Origin: Ooceraea biroi
Taxonomy: Eukaryota > Arthropoda > Insecta > Hymenoptera > Formicidae
Reading direction: 5' to 3'
Length of the DNA stretch: 64,000 nucleotides
NCBI RefSeq assembly: GCF_003672135.1
Contig: NC_039513.1
Location: 14,783,591 to 14,847,590, forward strand
The position numbers were made by a program, and so were the translations under genes. The notes under the pieces are model-generated. The model was given only the letters and a program-made list of their open reading frames with translations. It was not told where the DNA came from and ran no database searches. Below, in pieces: positions 26,582-39,000 of the stretch; within the stretch, counting starts at the first letter, position 1; every line of letters starts with the position of its first letter.

Positions 26582-26695
26582 ATGTACATACATGCAAGTT
26601 CATCGCGATCCATTGCCGTCCTCATTATCGTTATCATTTTCGCACTTGCAGAACCGCAGGGACCCGAGGAAAGTGGTACGAGCGGGCGCAAATGA
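26582..26695 (+). CDS. candidate tiny secreted peptide precursor, 37 residues
   Basis: Open frame of 37 codons from the first ATG after the predicted start site (G at -3) to TGA. Residues 1-9 are polar with one basic residue, residues 11-22 (IAVLIIVIIFAL) form a strong hydrophobic core, and ALA|EPQG gives a classic AXA signal-peptidase site after residue 23. The predicted mature part is about 14 residues, starts EPQGPEESG, is acidic and proline/glycine-rich, and ends in Gly-Arg-Lys, which resembles a dibasic cleavage and amidation signal. Upstream are a TATA box, a near-consensus initiator and a GATA site; AATAAA occurs at about 27218. I do not recognise the peptide. It could instead be exon 1 of a longer secreted protein (a weak donor-like GTACGAG follows Ser-Gly), or chance. 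Confidence 0.35.
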   Translation: MYIHASSSRSIAVLIIVIIFALAEPQGPEESGTSGRK

Positions 26696-28800
26696 AGTCG
26701 TTTTCGCTAATGCATCGATGTTTATCCCAGCAGCTTCTTTAAGCTCGACTCAATCTATTTACCGTATTACCTGGCGCACCTACACGAGACGAACGACGCC
26801 AGAAAAACTAGAGAAAAGAGAGCTCCAACGCACGAGGCGCTCACAGTACATTGCTGTCGATGAATTCGCGTTCTCGTAGCTGCTCGTCGCGGAATACTGC
26901 GAAATATATCGCTCCATTATTCGTACTCGACCGAGAAATGCCCGTTGTCTCTGCGATTACATTGAGAGAGCGCTATGCTGTCTTCGGAAACGCTAATAAT
27001 TCAAGTGTTACGGTCGACGATACTTTATACGATTCCACATGTCCATATGACAATGCACGGTACATAATGAGATGAATGGAACATGTGTATCTCAAGAATA
27101 TATTACAGCAATCAAATCCTGACAAGAAAGACAAGAAAAATGGAACAAGCGAATAAGTGAAAGAAATCGAGAACACGCATCACGAATACAGCAATCAAAT
27201 CTTTATCATAAGAATCACAATAAAAAATATAATAATAAAGAAAGACAAAGAATTGACTTATTCAAGACGAGAAAGCCATATTAATAGAGACACGAAAGAA
27301 AACAAGATCATATCGAACAGGCTACACGAAAAGATGTAACGTGCGAAACTGTCCGAAGTCGCCGCATCGCTAACGTTACGGGCGTATCCGTTGAAACCGG
27401 CGTGATATATTGTCGCTAATAATAACATTTTCCGTGGCCATTATTATTCATAAAAGCGGAACGTCATTTGCGCGGTTTTTCCGCCCACGCGGCCAATGGA
27501 TTTATCACGGGACGCATTCGTCTTCGCCGCGCCGTCCTACGTAACCGCGAGCGCGGTATATCAGCGTCTCTCGCGGCGTATCGACGTTTTTTCGCTTTGC
27601 CGACTTGTCCAGGCCAATGATGCGCGCGGATTTTTATCTCTTGCGGCTAGTTATGCGGCCCCGACCGGTATAATAGCGGTTTTAACTACATTCACAAAGT
27701 GGCGTAATTTATTGCGCCATTATACTCGACTAAGGAGCTGCTTGTTGCGAACGACGACGGGCCGCGGTGAGGCGCGTGCACGCGGACGTGATTTAAGGTA
27801 AGGAGAATGACTACCGTGTCGCTATTATGGCTCATAAGCCCGATCGAGGCGAGTTTCAATCGGCGTTCCTCGGATCGCGGATACCTCGTTTATTCGCGTT
27901 CGTTCGTCGATGGAAAGAAACGTCGCCGCGGCGACGTGTCTACATCGAGGAGGACCCCGTCGACACAATAAAACTTTCATTACACGCGAGACGAGAAAGC
28001 GGATGGATCGCGCGCGATTATACGAAACCCTAGCACAACCGTAGACGTAATACACTGCTCAATAAAATTGTGACGGCGTGTAATTCATACGGAACACGCG
28101 TGCGGTGGAGAGCGTAGCGCGAGCGAAGTGATTCCTGAATCAAAAAATATCGTACGGATACGTGGATCAAAATGTCGAAACATGTGCGAGATGTGTACTT
28201 AACATTAGATTTACGGACGTTGCTTGTACTTAATTTTACTGAAACCCATCATATTGACGGGTACATTAAAATTCGATTTTCGGTTTTTGATTTTCAGTTT
28301 TCGGTTTCGAGGGCGTGGAGCGGGCGGTTTTTCCCCGCACGTGCGGATAATATTTATCATCGGTCTCCCACATCGCCACATTGCACCGCTTATTTATGCG
28401 AGATTAGTCGCACAGTCGCCGGGCGAAGTATTAGTTTCAGTCAACAACAGCGGCCGCAACAAAGCAGTAGCGGAATCGTGGTAAATGTGCAATTTGCAGG
28501 GATTTACGACGCTTTCTCGGCTGGTTGTCGCACCGCCAGATCGCGTCTGTGTCTATATTTAAGACACGGCATACGCTTGAAGGGTTCAACTCCGAAATGA
28601 TCGTTTTACACGCTTTCAAAACGATCGCTGCGCAAATAGCACCCTGCTGGTCGCGCACGCGCGATACCGCCGCGCGCTCCCGGAGAGATTTCACGATATT
28701 ATCATACCTGGAGGTCGTTGGTGCACGACGAATCGTCTCGTCAGCAGCATGCGGCCACTTTTCACATTGAACGGTACTTAAAGGCCTGCGCTTATCGTTA
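26696..28800. other. gene-free stretch
   Basis: CpG-richer to 27060 and from 27480 to 28160; AT-rich and purine-rich at 27080-27340. Repeated GATTTTCGGTTT-like words lie at 28270-28305. Opposed frames at 27825-28055 and 28172-29093 overlap, which argues against a gene. Confidence 0.5.
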
Positions 28801-30180
28801 AGCGTACAAGTTGCTCTCGAGTGTACACTTATCTCGCTATTCCCCTGCTCTGTCTCTCTTTTTTTCTTTCTCTCCATCTCCCTCGTTCCCTTTTGCTCTA
28901 GACAGCACACCTTACGCACGAATAATCCGACAAGAGAGCGTGGGAGTCGAGAAAACGCGTTTTCCTCGCGCGTTCCATTTGCGTATGCTCGTAAACCGCG
29001 TGATCGGCTGGCACGGCGGCGCTTATTAACTCGATAGCTGAGTACGCGCCTGTAATGATCCGTCGACGCGTGTAAAATGAATCGGTGGCACACTTGGTCC
29101 GGTTGTCTCGAAAGTAAATCCTTTCTTCGGAGCGCAGGGTGCGTGCCAATACCGTGATATTACGCGTGTCAGGCTGCCACGATAAACACGACGACAGCTT
29201 TCGTTTGAAGAATATGTCTATAGCAATGTAGAAAAACAGCAAACCTCGTGATTCTTGTAAGTTGGTTGTATCGCGCAAAATATGTTTGATATCACAAAAA
29301 TGATAATTCCAAGCAATAAAAATTTCCTAAGAATGACAGGTCGATCATTCGGAATTAATACTAAAAAGACCTAATTCTATGTTAAACTGTAAATTAAAAT
29401 ATAGCTTTATATAATTCATTCGAAAACATCTATCTTTAGATCAATGCAATTTCAAGACAGGTGTTATGCAAATATTTATTCATAGAGCAACTCTGCCTGT
29501 GAAACTGCGCGATGCCACGGTTACCAAGTCCAAGTTATTAAGAACTGTATAACAAGCCTTAGGTCTGATTTATTGACTGCGACATTACACGAGATAATCA
29601 TAAATCCATCGGCTAAATATTAATCATTTTTCTTTGACCGGATAATGGAACGTAATGCAGAAAACGTGGTTAAGTACATCAACGTACCCATAAATGTAGC
29701 GAAAATAATTTATGACGATAGACACGTTATTGCGGAACAATATATAAAATACCATTCAGTATTTTTCATATCGTAATATTGATTTTTGCATAACAGTGTT
29801 CATTAAATGTGCTTTCACAAAGATGCGAAATTATGATGCGAATAAAAGTCATCCATAATCATGGAGCAAACTTAATTAATCAATATGATTACAATGCGGG
29901 ACAGTACGCACAGGCGTGCGAAGGTAATGCAATTCCCACACGATCAGATCGCGATAAAATGACAAATTGTGTGCTGCGTAAATCATGATTACCCGGCACT
30001 TTGCACACACGCCGAACAATGACAGTTGCTATTAATCGGAAAGTGCGGAAAAAACATTTTTTCTTGCATACTAAAAATCGGATCCTTGGCTTCCTACGTT
30101 ATTTGATAAATGCAAACTCTTACATATGCCGTACGCGATCATTAAGTTAATACATATTGATCCGGCCCATAAGTGTGGCC
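28801..30180. other. gene-free stretch with pyrimidine tract
   Basis: A pyrimidine tract covers 28840-28900. From 29280 the DNA is AT-rich. ATATGTTTGATAT at about 29281 matches the first part of miR-190, but no complementary arm lies within 60 bases on either side. TATATAAAATACC at about 29742 has an initiator-like CATTCAGTAT too close to serve. Confidence 0.5.
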
Positions 30181-30230
30181 GCTTATAAGAGCAACGTAAT
30201 GCAATAATGTTTCACGATAATGTAAACAAA

Positions 30231-30422
30231 ATGATCCAGTTGTGGTCATCGTTCATGTTTCAGTACTTGTTATTAGGCGGTAATATTATCTGCTATTGCG
30301 TTGCCGCTTATTTTCCTCCGTACCTTCGCGAACGATGGTATTCAATTACGCTTTCTGGCAGCTCCAACGTAGCTAATAAATTACAACTCGTACGAGACAC
30401 ACACGAAGACCAACCGCGCTAG
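30231..30422 (+). CDS. possible small membrane or secreted protein, 63 residues
   Basis: Frame from ATG 30231 to TAG (an in-frame ATG at 30207 would add 8 residues). Residues 5-26 are hydrophobic (ending CYCVAA), fitting a signal peptide or single membrane helix; the rest is a polar tail ending HEDQPR. TATAAGAG lies at 30184-30191, but no good initiator is seen and an ATG-TAA pair lies between. No family recognised. The frame is not low-complexity and has no long opposing frame; chance is still the likelier reading. Confidence 0.13.
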   Translation: MIQLWSSFMFQYLLLGGNIICYCVAAYFPPYLRERWYSITLSGSSNVANKLQLVRDTHEDQPR

Positions 30423-33060
30423 GAGTTATCCGCTCCGATTGGAAGGAATTAAAAAAAGGAAAAGATGAGATACGCACAAAGCAGCCGCATCCAGCTGCCC
30501 GATTTCGCGTGAGATAATCCGAGTCGCAATCAGTGAGACTGAGATATTCAGCCGATTATCGCGCGATGGCTCCGGTTCAAAGTTTCAATTACGATCAATT
30601 TATCTCCGCTTGGCCGTGTGCTACCCGTGTGATCAAGGAAACATCACTCTGAGAGACAGATTCCAGGCTGGTTGCGATGAGAGAAATTACAGCAAATAAG
30701 CAAGGACGATGCAGCGGAAGAGACGGCAAACCCTCCTACTAAACTATCGCAACGACGCGCGTTATGAAAGGTTGAATTCGCCACAGTGGAACAAGTGCAC
30801 AATGTTGTGCGTCTGTGTCTTCAAAATTCATGCACGACGATAATCGGCCTGGAGAAACATCCGACAAGTACGAATAATTAGTTCGTACGACTCGGCTCGG
30901 TATGACGGTAATGCATCTCGATGAAAGAAGAGCAACAAAATTGGCAACCCCCGTTCACTTATGTGAGGCAGTAGTTGTTCGCGTACAGTCATTAAAATAA
31001 TGAGCCAAGTCATTTCCTGCAAAATGATATCGGTAATGCCGTCCTGATCTGCATAACGCGTACCAGATCAAAAAAACCGAGGGTGCTGATAGAGATCGTT
31101 GAATCTTTGAACGACAAGCTCGAGTGCGGGCACTTTGACAATTGTCTGTCAATCAACGACATCCGCTTGCATTATTTATTAAGTACGTAACTTCCGTTAC
31201 GCCTGTTTCTTTTTATTTAAAAAAATATATATATCCTCTAACAAAAAACTTGCAAATTAAATTTATAGATGTAAATTATACGTCGTTATTATAAGTTGTC
31301 TTCTTCTTCATTATTGGAAAGACATCGAAATAATAAAAGCATTTAAATTATGTATCAAAATTATTATTTCTACAATTTTCTAGCAAAAAGAGTTCACAAA
31401 TTAAAATTATAAATTATCTATGTTCCTTAGAGAATGTCCTGATATCGCCTCGATTTGAAATCGCCCTCTTGCGAAAACAAATCGGACAATAAAGGCGCTT
31501 GAGTTGCATCAAGATCATTATCTCTTTTACGACTCTTCAAGATATTAGACCCATCCTGTTTCGGTACACGTTATGTACCGTTAAAAATATTATAACGGCT
31601 TATTGAATTGACGGCCTTGTTAAATTCGGTCGCGTACCAGGTGCAAGTGTGCGTATTGATATTGCAAATTTAAGACGTGTCTCCAGAACCGCTCATTATC
31701 GGAGCACCTGAGGCGAAGTCGCGCATACTCGCGCCGGATCCGCCGTTCCTCGATCGGTACTTCTTTCGGAAAGCGTAACTGCCGTCAACGGGCGCAAACC
31801 GGTACCGTCATTATCCTCCTTCCAATTATCGAGCTTCTGCGTGTCAATGTGCACGCTTATTCCGCCGGTCGCTCGCAAGTACGAAACAAGCGGCCGCTTA
31901 ATCTGCGATCTCATGGTCGGCTAAACGTTGCGCCCGCTCGCGATCGCAATTTCTGATCGCACAAACGCCTATGCGTCGCCATGTGTCTCAAACGCGCGTT
32001 CACGTATGCGCATCTGCGCGACCCTCACAAATTCCGCACTTAAAAATCGAGTAATGGACGGCAATTCCTTTCTACTGTAGCCACAGAGCGAGTAAAATGC
32101 AAGTTACGCGGTATTCGAACCAATTAGCAACCAGTAGCAATTGCTGTTTCTACCGCAACTGCCTCGCCGTTATCAAAATACAGTCATCTTACTGCTTATT
32201 TAAGGCTAACGAGGGACATCATTATAACACCAGATTATTTCTTCATTCTCTCCCCGCAACCGCGATCCCCAATCGAACGCTCGCAATTAATTACATAATA
32301 CGGAAATAAACGGCAGATATCTATAGATAATACAGGACGTTCTACTTATCGTTTCGCGATCTGTACAAATGAACTCCGATGCGAATTCCTATTGGCTTGT
32401 GCACCATCGTAGCGCACGGTCCATTAACTCCTGCATCTCATAAATTAACGTCATCATTCCTCGAGCGGAAAGGGCTCGACGTTCCTGTAATTTTCCTAAC
32501 CCGCATGGATTAATAACGTCTTGTTAGGACGGCTGACCGTGACGCCACTCGTTGATATGCAATAAAAAGTGGAAACGGTGTGGACACGCCGGTATGTGAT
32601 TGCGCCGCACGTTGCACGTCGGGGAAGGTAGCATTAATTAGGTCGTCGTTATGTACTTGACAATTATGAATATCGGTTGCCGTGCTTGTAAATAATTCGC
32701 GCCGCCCGTATTGCGAGACGGTGCGGATGATCGAGGACGCGCTCGTAACTTCCCATGAAGGTACGCACCTGTACCGATCCATCAAGAGTTGCCGATCGTC
32801 GTGGCGATAGAAGACGCTCCAGATCCAGGCGGATGCCTGCGGATACTTTGGAATTTGTTGCTTTAATTACGTCGCGGCAACGATCCACTATCAGCTGATA
32901 CATTATGACGAAACGAGGGACGTTCCTTGCCTGCTTTTGTCGGAAAGTTTCGTCGACGCGCAAATTCTCTATCGGCGCTCTCATAAATATTGCACGGATA
33001 ATTGAGAAGACGTTGCGCGACGTTTTCTAATGAGTTTGATGTCCACGTTGCCTCGCATAC
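30423..33060. other. gene-free stretch
   Basis: Alternating blocks: AT-rich at 31190-31440, CpG-rich at 31680-32000 and 32480-32990. Minus-strand frames at 32510-32785 and 32664-32984 overlap each other in different registers without a domain. Nothing else supportable. Confidence 0.5.
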
Positions 33061-33720
33061 TCGATTAACTGACGCTTGATTTTGTAATCAAGCTTCAAAT
33101 TGATTATTACACACTGTAATAATATTCGATGTTAGAATTATTATTGAAATATTTGATGTTGGAATTAATTAAATAAGTTGTCGGAATTAATATAATAAAC
33201 GGATGTATTTGATTGAGCCACTTTAAGAAAGAACGTGTAATTGAATGTAATTTTATTAGCGCTACTTTTCCTGCAATTTCTCTCATGCTTCGATCTCGCT
33301 TATTTCGTATCATGAACGGGCCGTCACGGAGATGTCAAGAGAAAGAATTATTTTATTCCCTTGTAATTACTAATTCTCATTACTTAAGTGTAATTATTAA
33401 TCTTATTTAATTGATATTAAAGTTTAAAGATATCAGTCTTCTTTATCTCATCATTGATTGTAATTTTAAGTTAATAACACGACAGTTATCTTGATTGCTA
33501 TTAAAAATCTCGAGCCTGCAAAATCTTCGTTTTTGATAAAGATAATTAAAATTAAATTTGATGTGCGCGACTTTAGAGCTCCTCTTTATTACTATAGGTA
33601 TATTAGTAATCTGCCATGTGATACATCTTTGATGCCGAAAGACATATTTTGACCAAAATGAACAATTTTTGCGACTAATGTTTAGTATAGTATCCTGTTA
33701 CTGCCGTTATTTCTAAGACT
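33061..33720. other. AT-rich gene-free stretch with near-repeats
   Basis: At 33119-33170 the words ATTYGATGTTRGAATTA recur about 30 bases apart in AT-rich DNA. No gene signal. Confidence 0.5.
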
Positions 33721-35640
33721 TACCGCATATAGTATTCACTGAGTGTCTGGATCACAATGTGTCTGTAATGCAAATTAATCTATGCAGAAATCCTGAGCAT
33801 TGAAATATGAAAACGATATACGCGTGAAAGATGCTGATCGCGTAATCCGCTTAGTCTGTTTCCACGATAACTGTACCGCCGCTAAATCCTGAAACGGAAG
33901 CAGAAGGCTTCTTTGCATTCGTACTAGTCATTGTCCGATACCGCGCGGAATTATGCATTCTAACGGGCCATGTCCGCCATCCATGCGTTTCAACACGCAT
34001 TCCGTACATCAATCGAATTCAAAAGACTCGCCGTGGCGATGAACAGAGACCGTTAGAGGCGTAATAATGTAATTGAGACCTCGGCTAACGAACGACTTAC
34101 TTCGAAAACCAAACCATTCGTTCCTAAAGCAATTCTCGATCATGAAACGACCTGGCTGCAGAATCGCGATAAAAATCATTGCTTCAAACAGGATTAGATA
34201 TTGACTGGTACATGCAGCGCGATTGGAATCATCCAATAATTATTATATAACTTGGATTGACCAGAAAGTCCATGTGGATTCTTTTAGCAAAATTCAAGTT
34301 TTAATTCTTTAAATCTTTAATTCTTTATACGAAGTTTTGCGTTGAATTTTACTTCCAGACTTTCACGATCAATGGTTTGTGAAGACATTCTTATGCGAAA
34401 ATAAACTTTGTAAACGATGACTCTTCCACATGTCCGATTCATCCTGTTCGCGCGTTTCGTATCGCTTCCCGCCTTTGTCCCGGGACCGGGAGATGCACGA
34501 GGCATTATTTCTCAGCTTAGAGAGTTTATGGCGGTTTTCAATGATAAAATGGACGAGCGGCACGGCCGACGGCGGCGAGGCAAAGTGACGGAGGCCCCCA
34601 TTACAGAAAATTTTATTAACGAGCCGATCCCGGAAGACAAAGCCGCGGCCCAGCATGCGCCGCAGTGCGTAAATCAACGGCGTTGCCTCGATCATTAAGC
34701 CTTTCTTTCCCGGTACCAGACACCTATCCCTGCAGCCGGGGCTGTGAGCAGCGTCGTAATGCGTCGCATCGTATTGTTTTCTTTATGTATGCAGTTGCAC
34801 GCGATCAGTTTTTACGCGCGCGCGTAATGGTCCACCTCGGACGCTCCTCGCGCGTGCTCCGCGCACGCGTCCATTTTCTCCTTTTCCGAGGGAAAAGAAG
34901 AAAAATCGTGTTCTCTTCGATCACGACATCCGACTTATCAATCCACTTGAAGCAGAGTCTCTTTATAGAAAAGAGAAAAAGAGAGAAATAAGATTATCGG
35001 CGGGGATGTACGGCGATTGACTCTTCCTTCGCCTGAAATGCTTGTATAAATGCATGATATTCAGCCCGTAAAGTCGCTGAACCTCGAAACTCGAACTTCG
35101 AAGTCCCTTATGTAGTATCTCGAAAGGAATCTCGACTACGGGATCGTTTGGGAAATTAAACCCCGACGTTTCTAGTTTTACCGAGCGCGAAGTCTTCCAA
35201 ATCCAGACGGGAAAGGCGGAAACCCTCGTCGGCGATCTACGTGTCTGGAGAACTCGTTACGCCGGTCTGATTACGATTCGTACGCGTTATTTCAGCATCG
35301 GAGCTCGCACCTCCGACGTAACCCGAATCGCGCGCTGCCTCTAACCGAGAATAACAAACGAGCGAGAGGCATAATTTGCGGCAGTTTCTCATTCGGCTTA
35401 ATTCCCGGCTCCTCCGAGCGGGACTTCGCGCCGCGATTCCACCCCGATCGGCACACACTAAATATCGCGAGTATATCGCCTCGCGCGCATATATACGCGC
35501 ACGCCTCTAATTATCTCTCAACCGAGAGACCGCTCGGATTCTTACGTCTCTCCTTTACAGAAGTCGGATCCTTAAATTCTCATCAACGTTCCAGACGTCG
35601 CATCCGCTCCGTGATCGCGATGGAAAAAAAAGCATAATTC
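33721..35640. other. gene-free stretch
   Basis: Mixed, CpG-richer from 34420 to 35640. Two opposed frames cover 34369-34698 and neither has a recognisable motif. A TCTCTC- and GAGA-containing zone lies at 34970-34990. Confidence 0.5.
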
Positions 35641-36020
35641 AATAGGCGCTATCTGGATAACACCAACCTGTCGGTCAGACAGGTCCTGGTCATTTCGGTA
35701 GCGGAGCCCTCCTCCTCCTCTTCCTCATCCGCCCCCCAGGCTCTCCCCGGCCACCCCCCCCCCAAGCCCCTTTCCGACCGTTCTCGCCCTCCCGCGAGGA
35801 CTCTCGTGGTCCCGACTCCTCGGCAACGATAATTACGTATAATTAGCGAGGCGGCGTACCTACCCGCGGCGATACGTGGTTTCGCATGTAGCGTCATTAT
35901 GCGTTGCACGCTCCTATGCGTACGACTATATTTCTTGCGCACTGACAACACCGAGACTGCCCACTGCGGCTACGACCCTAAGCTAACCCCGCCGCGCCGT
36001 GCACACGGGACCCCTGCACC
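35641..36020. other. CpG- and C-rich block with small hairpin
   Basis: ACCTGTC GGTCA GACAGGT (35666-35684) forms a perfect 7-bp stem. A C10 run spans 35754-35763 after CTC repeats at 35708-35728. The minus-strand frame 35649-35951 reads polyglutamate across the CTC repeats and is probably compositional. Possible start region by composition. Confidence 0.35.
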
Positions 36021-39000
36021 GCTACATCGGAATTCCTAGGGCCCCGACATTCCTATATCCGCGTGTCTCCTCGATTTTCATTCGAACCGTACGTCGCGAC
36101 GGATATTTACGCGGCGTGAGCCACCGGGACTTGACTCGGTTCCTGCAAGGCGTACATCCCCTCGCGAGAAGAAAAGATAAAGGGGATAAGAGTGCCAGTT
36201 TGATCGATCGGGAAAGGGATGCGTGAATTTTTCGCCGGAGAATGAAAACGCCGAACGTATGCACTAATATCTTATCTATGAATCTTGTAAGATTATAATT
36301 TACTTGATAAGTCGTCTTGTCGTTTAATTCATCGAAATAATAATCACGTAACTGCGTTTCCCAAAATTTTCACACCAAGAAAAAAGAAGATAGCAATATC
36401 TGTAGGTGATATTTTCATTAAAGATAATGTAAAGGTGACGTAAAAGCAACCCTGTGATCGAAATGCCGCAACGGTTGTCTGAACGTTACACACAAGTGCA
36501 ATAAAGCGAGTACGTAGACAAATATGAAAGAGAATAAAGTACTTTATGATAAATTGATCGGAGAGAAAGAGAGAGGGAGAGGGAGGGGCCAGAACGTATC
36601 CCACATAAATCGATTTAAATTCTTTATAAATTAACGGAATCCATAAACTACGTCCCGATACATGAACCTACCTCCGATATCGCGGTAACGGGATTGTTAC
36701 ACAAGCTTATTTCTAATCATCTCCGATCTCCGTCTACCTTCCGGCCATACATAGCTCAAAGATCACGCGGCTGTAATTAATTACAAATGTCTCTGCATCG
36801 GAGAAATTATTCATGGCTCGACAATATGATCGCGTGTACGTTTACGCCAAGTGAAAGCATCGTACGTCCAGATGAAAAGATCCCTTTATTTTATTTCGTG
36901 CAAAGAGAAAAATACGCGCTACTTGCATGTCAAGATGATCTCTCGTAGTTTAATCACACCAAACACGTGCACGCGCGCATGCTCCATACATCTGTACGAT
37001 ATGGTCTCCATATTTATTAATATTCTATAAAGCTTACACACATACTTCTTCCACTCACATGTCACGAGAGGACAGGACATAACGCATAAGACTTGTATAA
37101 ATTTGATTCTATGATAAGTTGCGCGATGTCCTCGCGAACACAGCCGCGGAATGTAGCCTTGGACGGCGCACAGTGTATTTATCTTTGCGGAAACGTTTCC
37201 TCATAAAGCTCGCTCCTCCAACCGTACGTACGAGATCTTGCAAACTATCGGTGTCGACCCCCGCGATCTCGGTTGCCCCGGTGTAAGTGTCGCATTCTTC
37301 ACGTGGCCCGTGTTCGCACAGGCCACGGATATCTACCCGGTCGCGTTATTATTTATGGCCCGACGCGTGCACGTATATTTGCATTGCAGAAAATCTCCAG
37401 AGAAAATTTCGCCAGACGAAGCTTTACTCGCGCGCGGATTCCGTCGGAGTTATTTGACAGGCGTGCGCGCGTCTTTCCCTCGCTCGTGAAAACGGCGGAT
37501 CTTTCTCTACGCGACAACGAGCGTACGTCATTAGCGTAGTCACTTTTGAGATTTACAACGGGTCGAGAATCACAACGTTTTTCCAGATACCGTGCGCGGT
37601 GAAAAGCTTCTGCATTATCATATGAACGGCAGCGGTCCATCCATCTTGCGGTTTATGCCCGCCGAATCGATGAAAGCCGCGGAAAACGCGAGACAAGTCT
37701 TGTATGCCATGCCATTAAATCACGCGCGGGTATTGCACTAATAGAAATAACGCGTGATTAATGTCACCGCTGCGTGAGGTCAAAAGAAATTCTAATTTTA
37801 CTGCAACCCTCGAGTGCGGCGTCAATTTCACGAGGAGACAACCGGTACGAGCTACACGTGACAGATACTCATTGTACAACTTAGTACTTTTAGCCGCATT
37901 TCTGTCAATTTTACTACACAAAAATAATGCGTAATCTCCGATAAAATCGACAAAAGTATTTAAAGCATGAAAAATACGTGGAATAAATTAAACGATGATT
38001 CGAAACTCACGAGCTAAAAATGATATTTCACGTGAGGCTCATTTCCTTTTCAGGTGAGGCTCGCAACCGATTGTGAAAACGTCGGGCTGACCTATCAGTC
38101 AGCGCGAGCAAAGCGTACAATTCGAGCGGAGTGACATTTTGCGGATTTGAGCGAAGCAGTAATATAGAGACTTTCGCGGAGCTCGCCGAGTGAGCGAAAC
38201 TAGAGAGAAGTAAATCTTCGGCGAGTCGGCTCTAATACGTTTATTTTCCCTATTCGTCGGTCCGTCTAAAAGGCTAATAGCAATTATGGCGTTTATTCCG
38301 CGCCTGTAATCCGGTCGCAGCGTGAGCCCGTTGAAAATAAAATCTCGCGGCAAACCGTGGTGCAAACGCATTAAATATGTTCTCAAGAGTGTTGCCATAA
38401 TGAGGTGATATTTCCTTATCCCATTTTTTTCCATCCGTCCGACACTCATAATCAGTTTTCGAAATGTTCTCCCATCGAGTAACAAGCAAATTGTTCAGCA
38501 AAGTAATTCATTATTCTGCGTTCTAAATGTGTGTTTCAACCGTACAAAATATTACATTCTTTTGGCTAATAAAATTCAACACCTCTTTAAGAATCTCTGC
38601 GGGAACATTATTCAGTCGGAATATGCTTTGCGGAAGTATCCATTTATGATGTACTTTTTTGCTCGACAGGCCTTTCGCCTATCCTGCTAGCACGTAATGC
38701 CTTAGAATAATAAATCACAATCAACCACCAAATAACACCGAGATAATCGATTGTGCGCGTAGCGCGACGTCGATCTACGCGTCCCGTGGAAAAGAGAAAT
38801 CACAGTAGTCAAGATAAATACCGGTGGCATAAATGTGTGGATAAAATGCGACCAAACCAGAACAACGAGAAAATGAACGAGTAACAATAAAAGTACTTGA
38901 AACATTCGATCTAACGTTGGCACAGATACCTAAACATGAAAGCTGGAAAATTTTAAAAGAAATCTTTCGTTAAGAGTTAGAGAGTGTATAGAAAAGAAAA

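Noticed and set aside
28437..29093. 218-residue minus-strand frame
   Set aside because: Opposed by several plus-strand frames, Arg-rich, no domain, spans a pyrimidine tract.
29281..29293. ATATGTTTGATAT resembling miR-190
   Set aside because: No star arm or hairpin within 60 bases.
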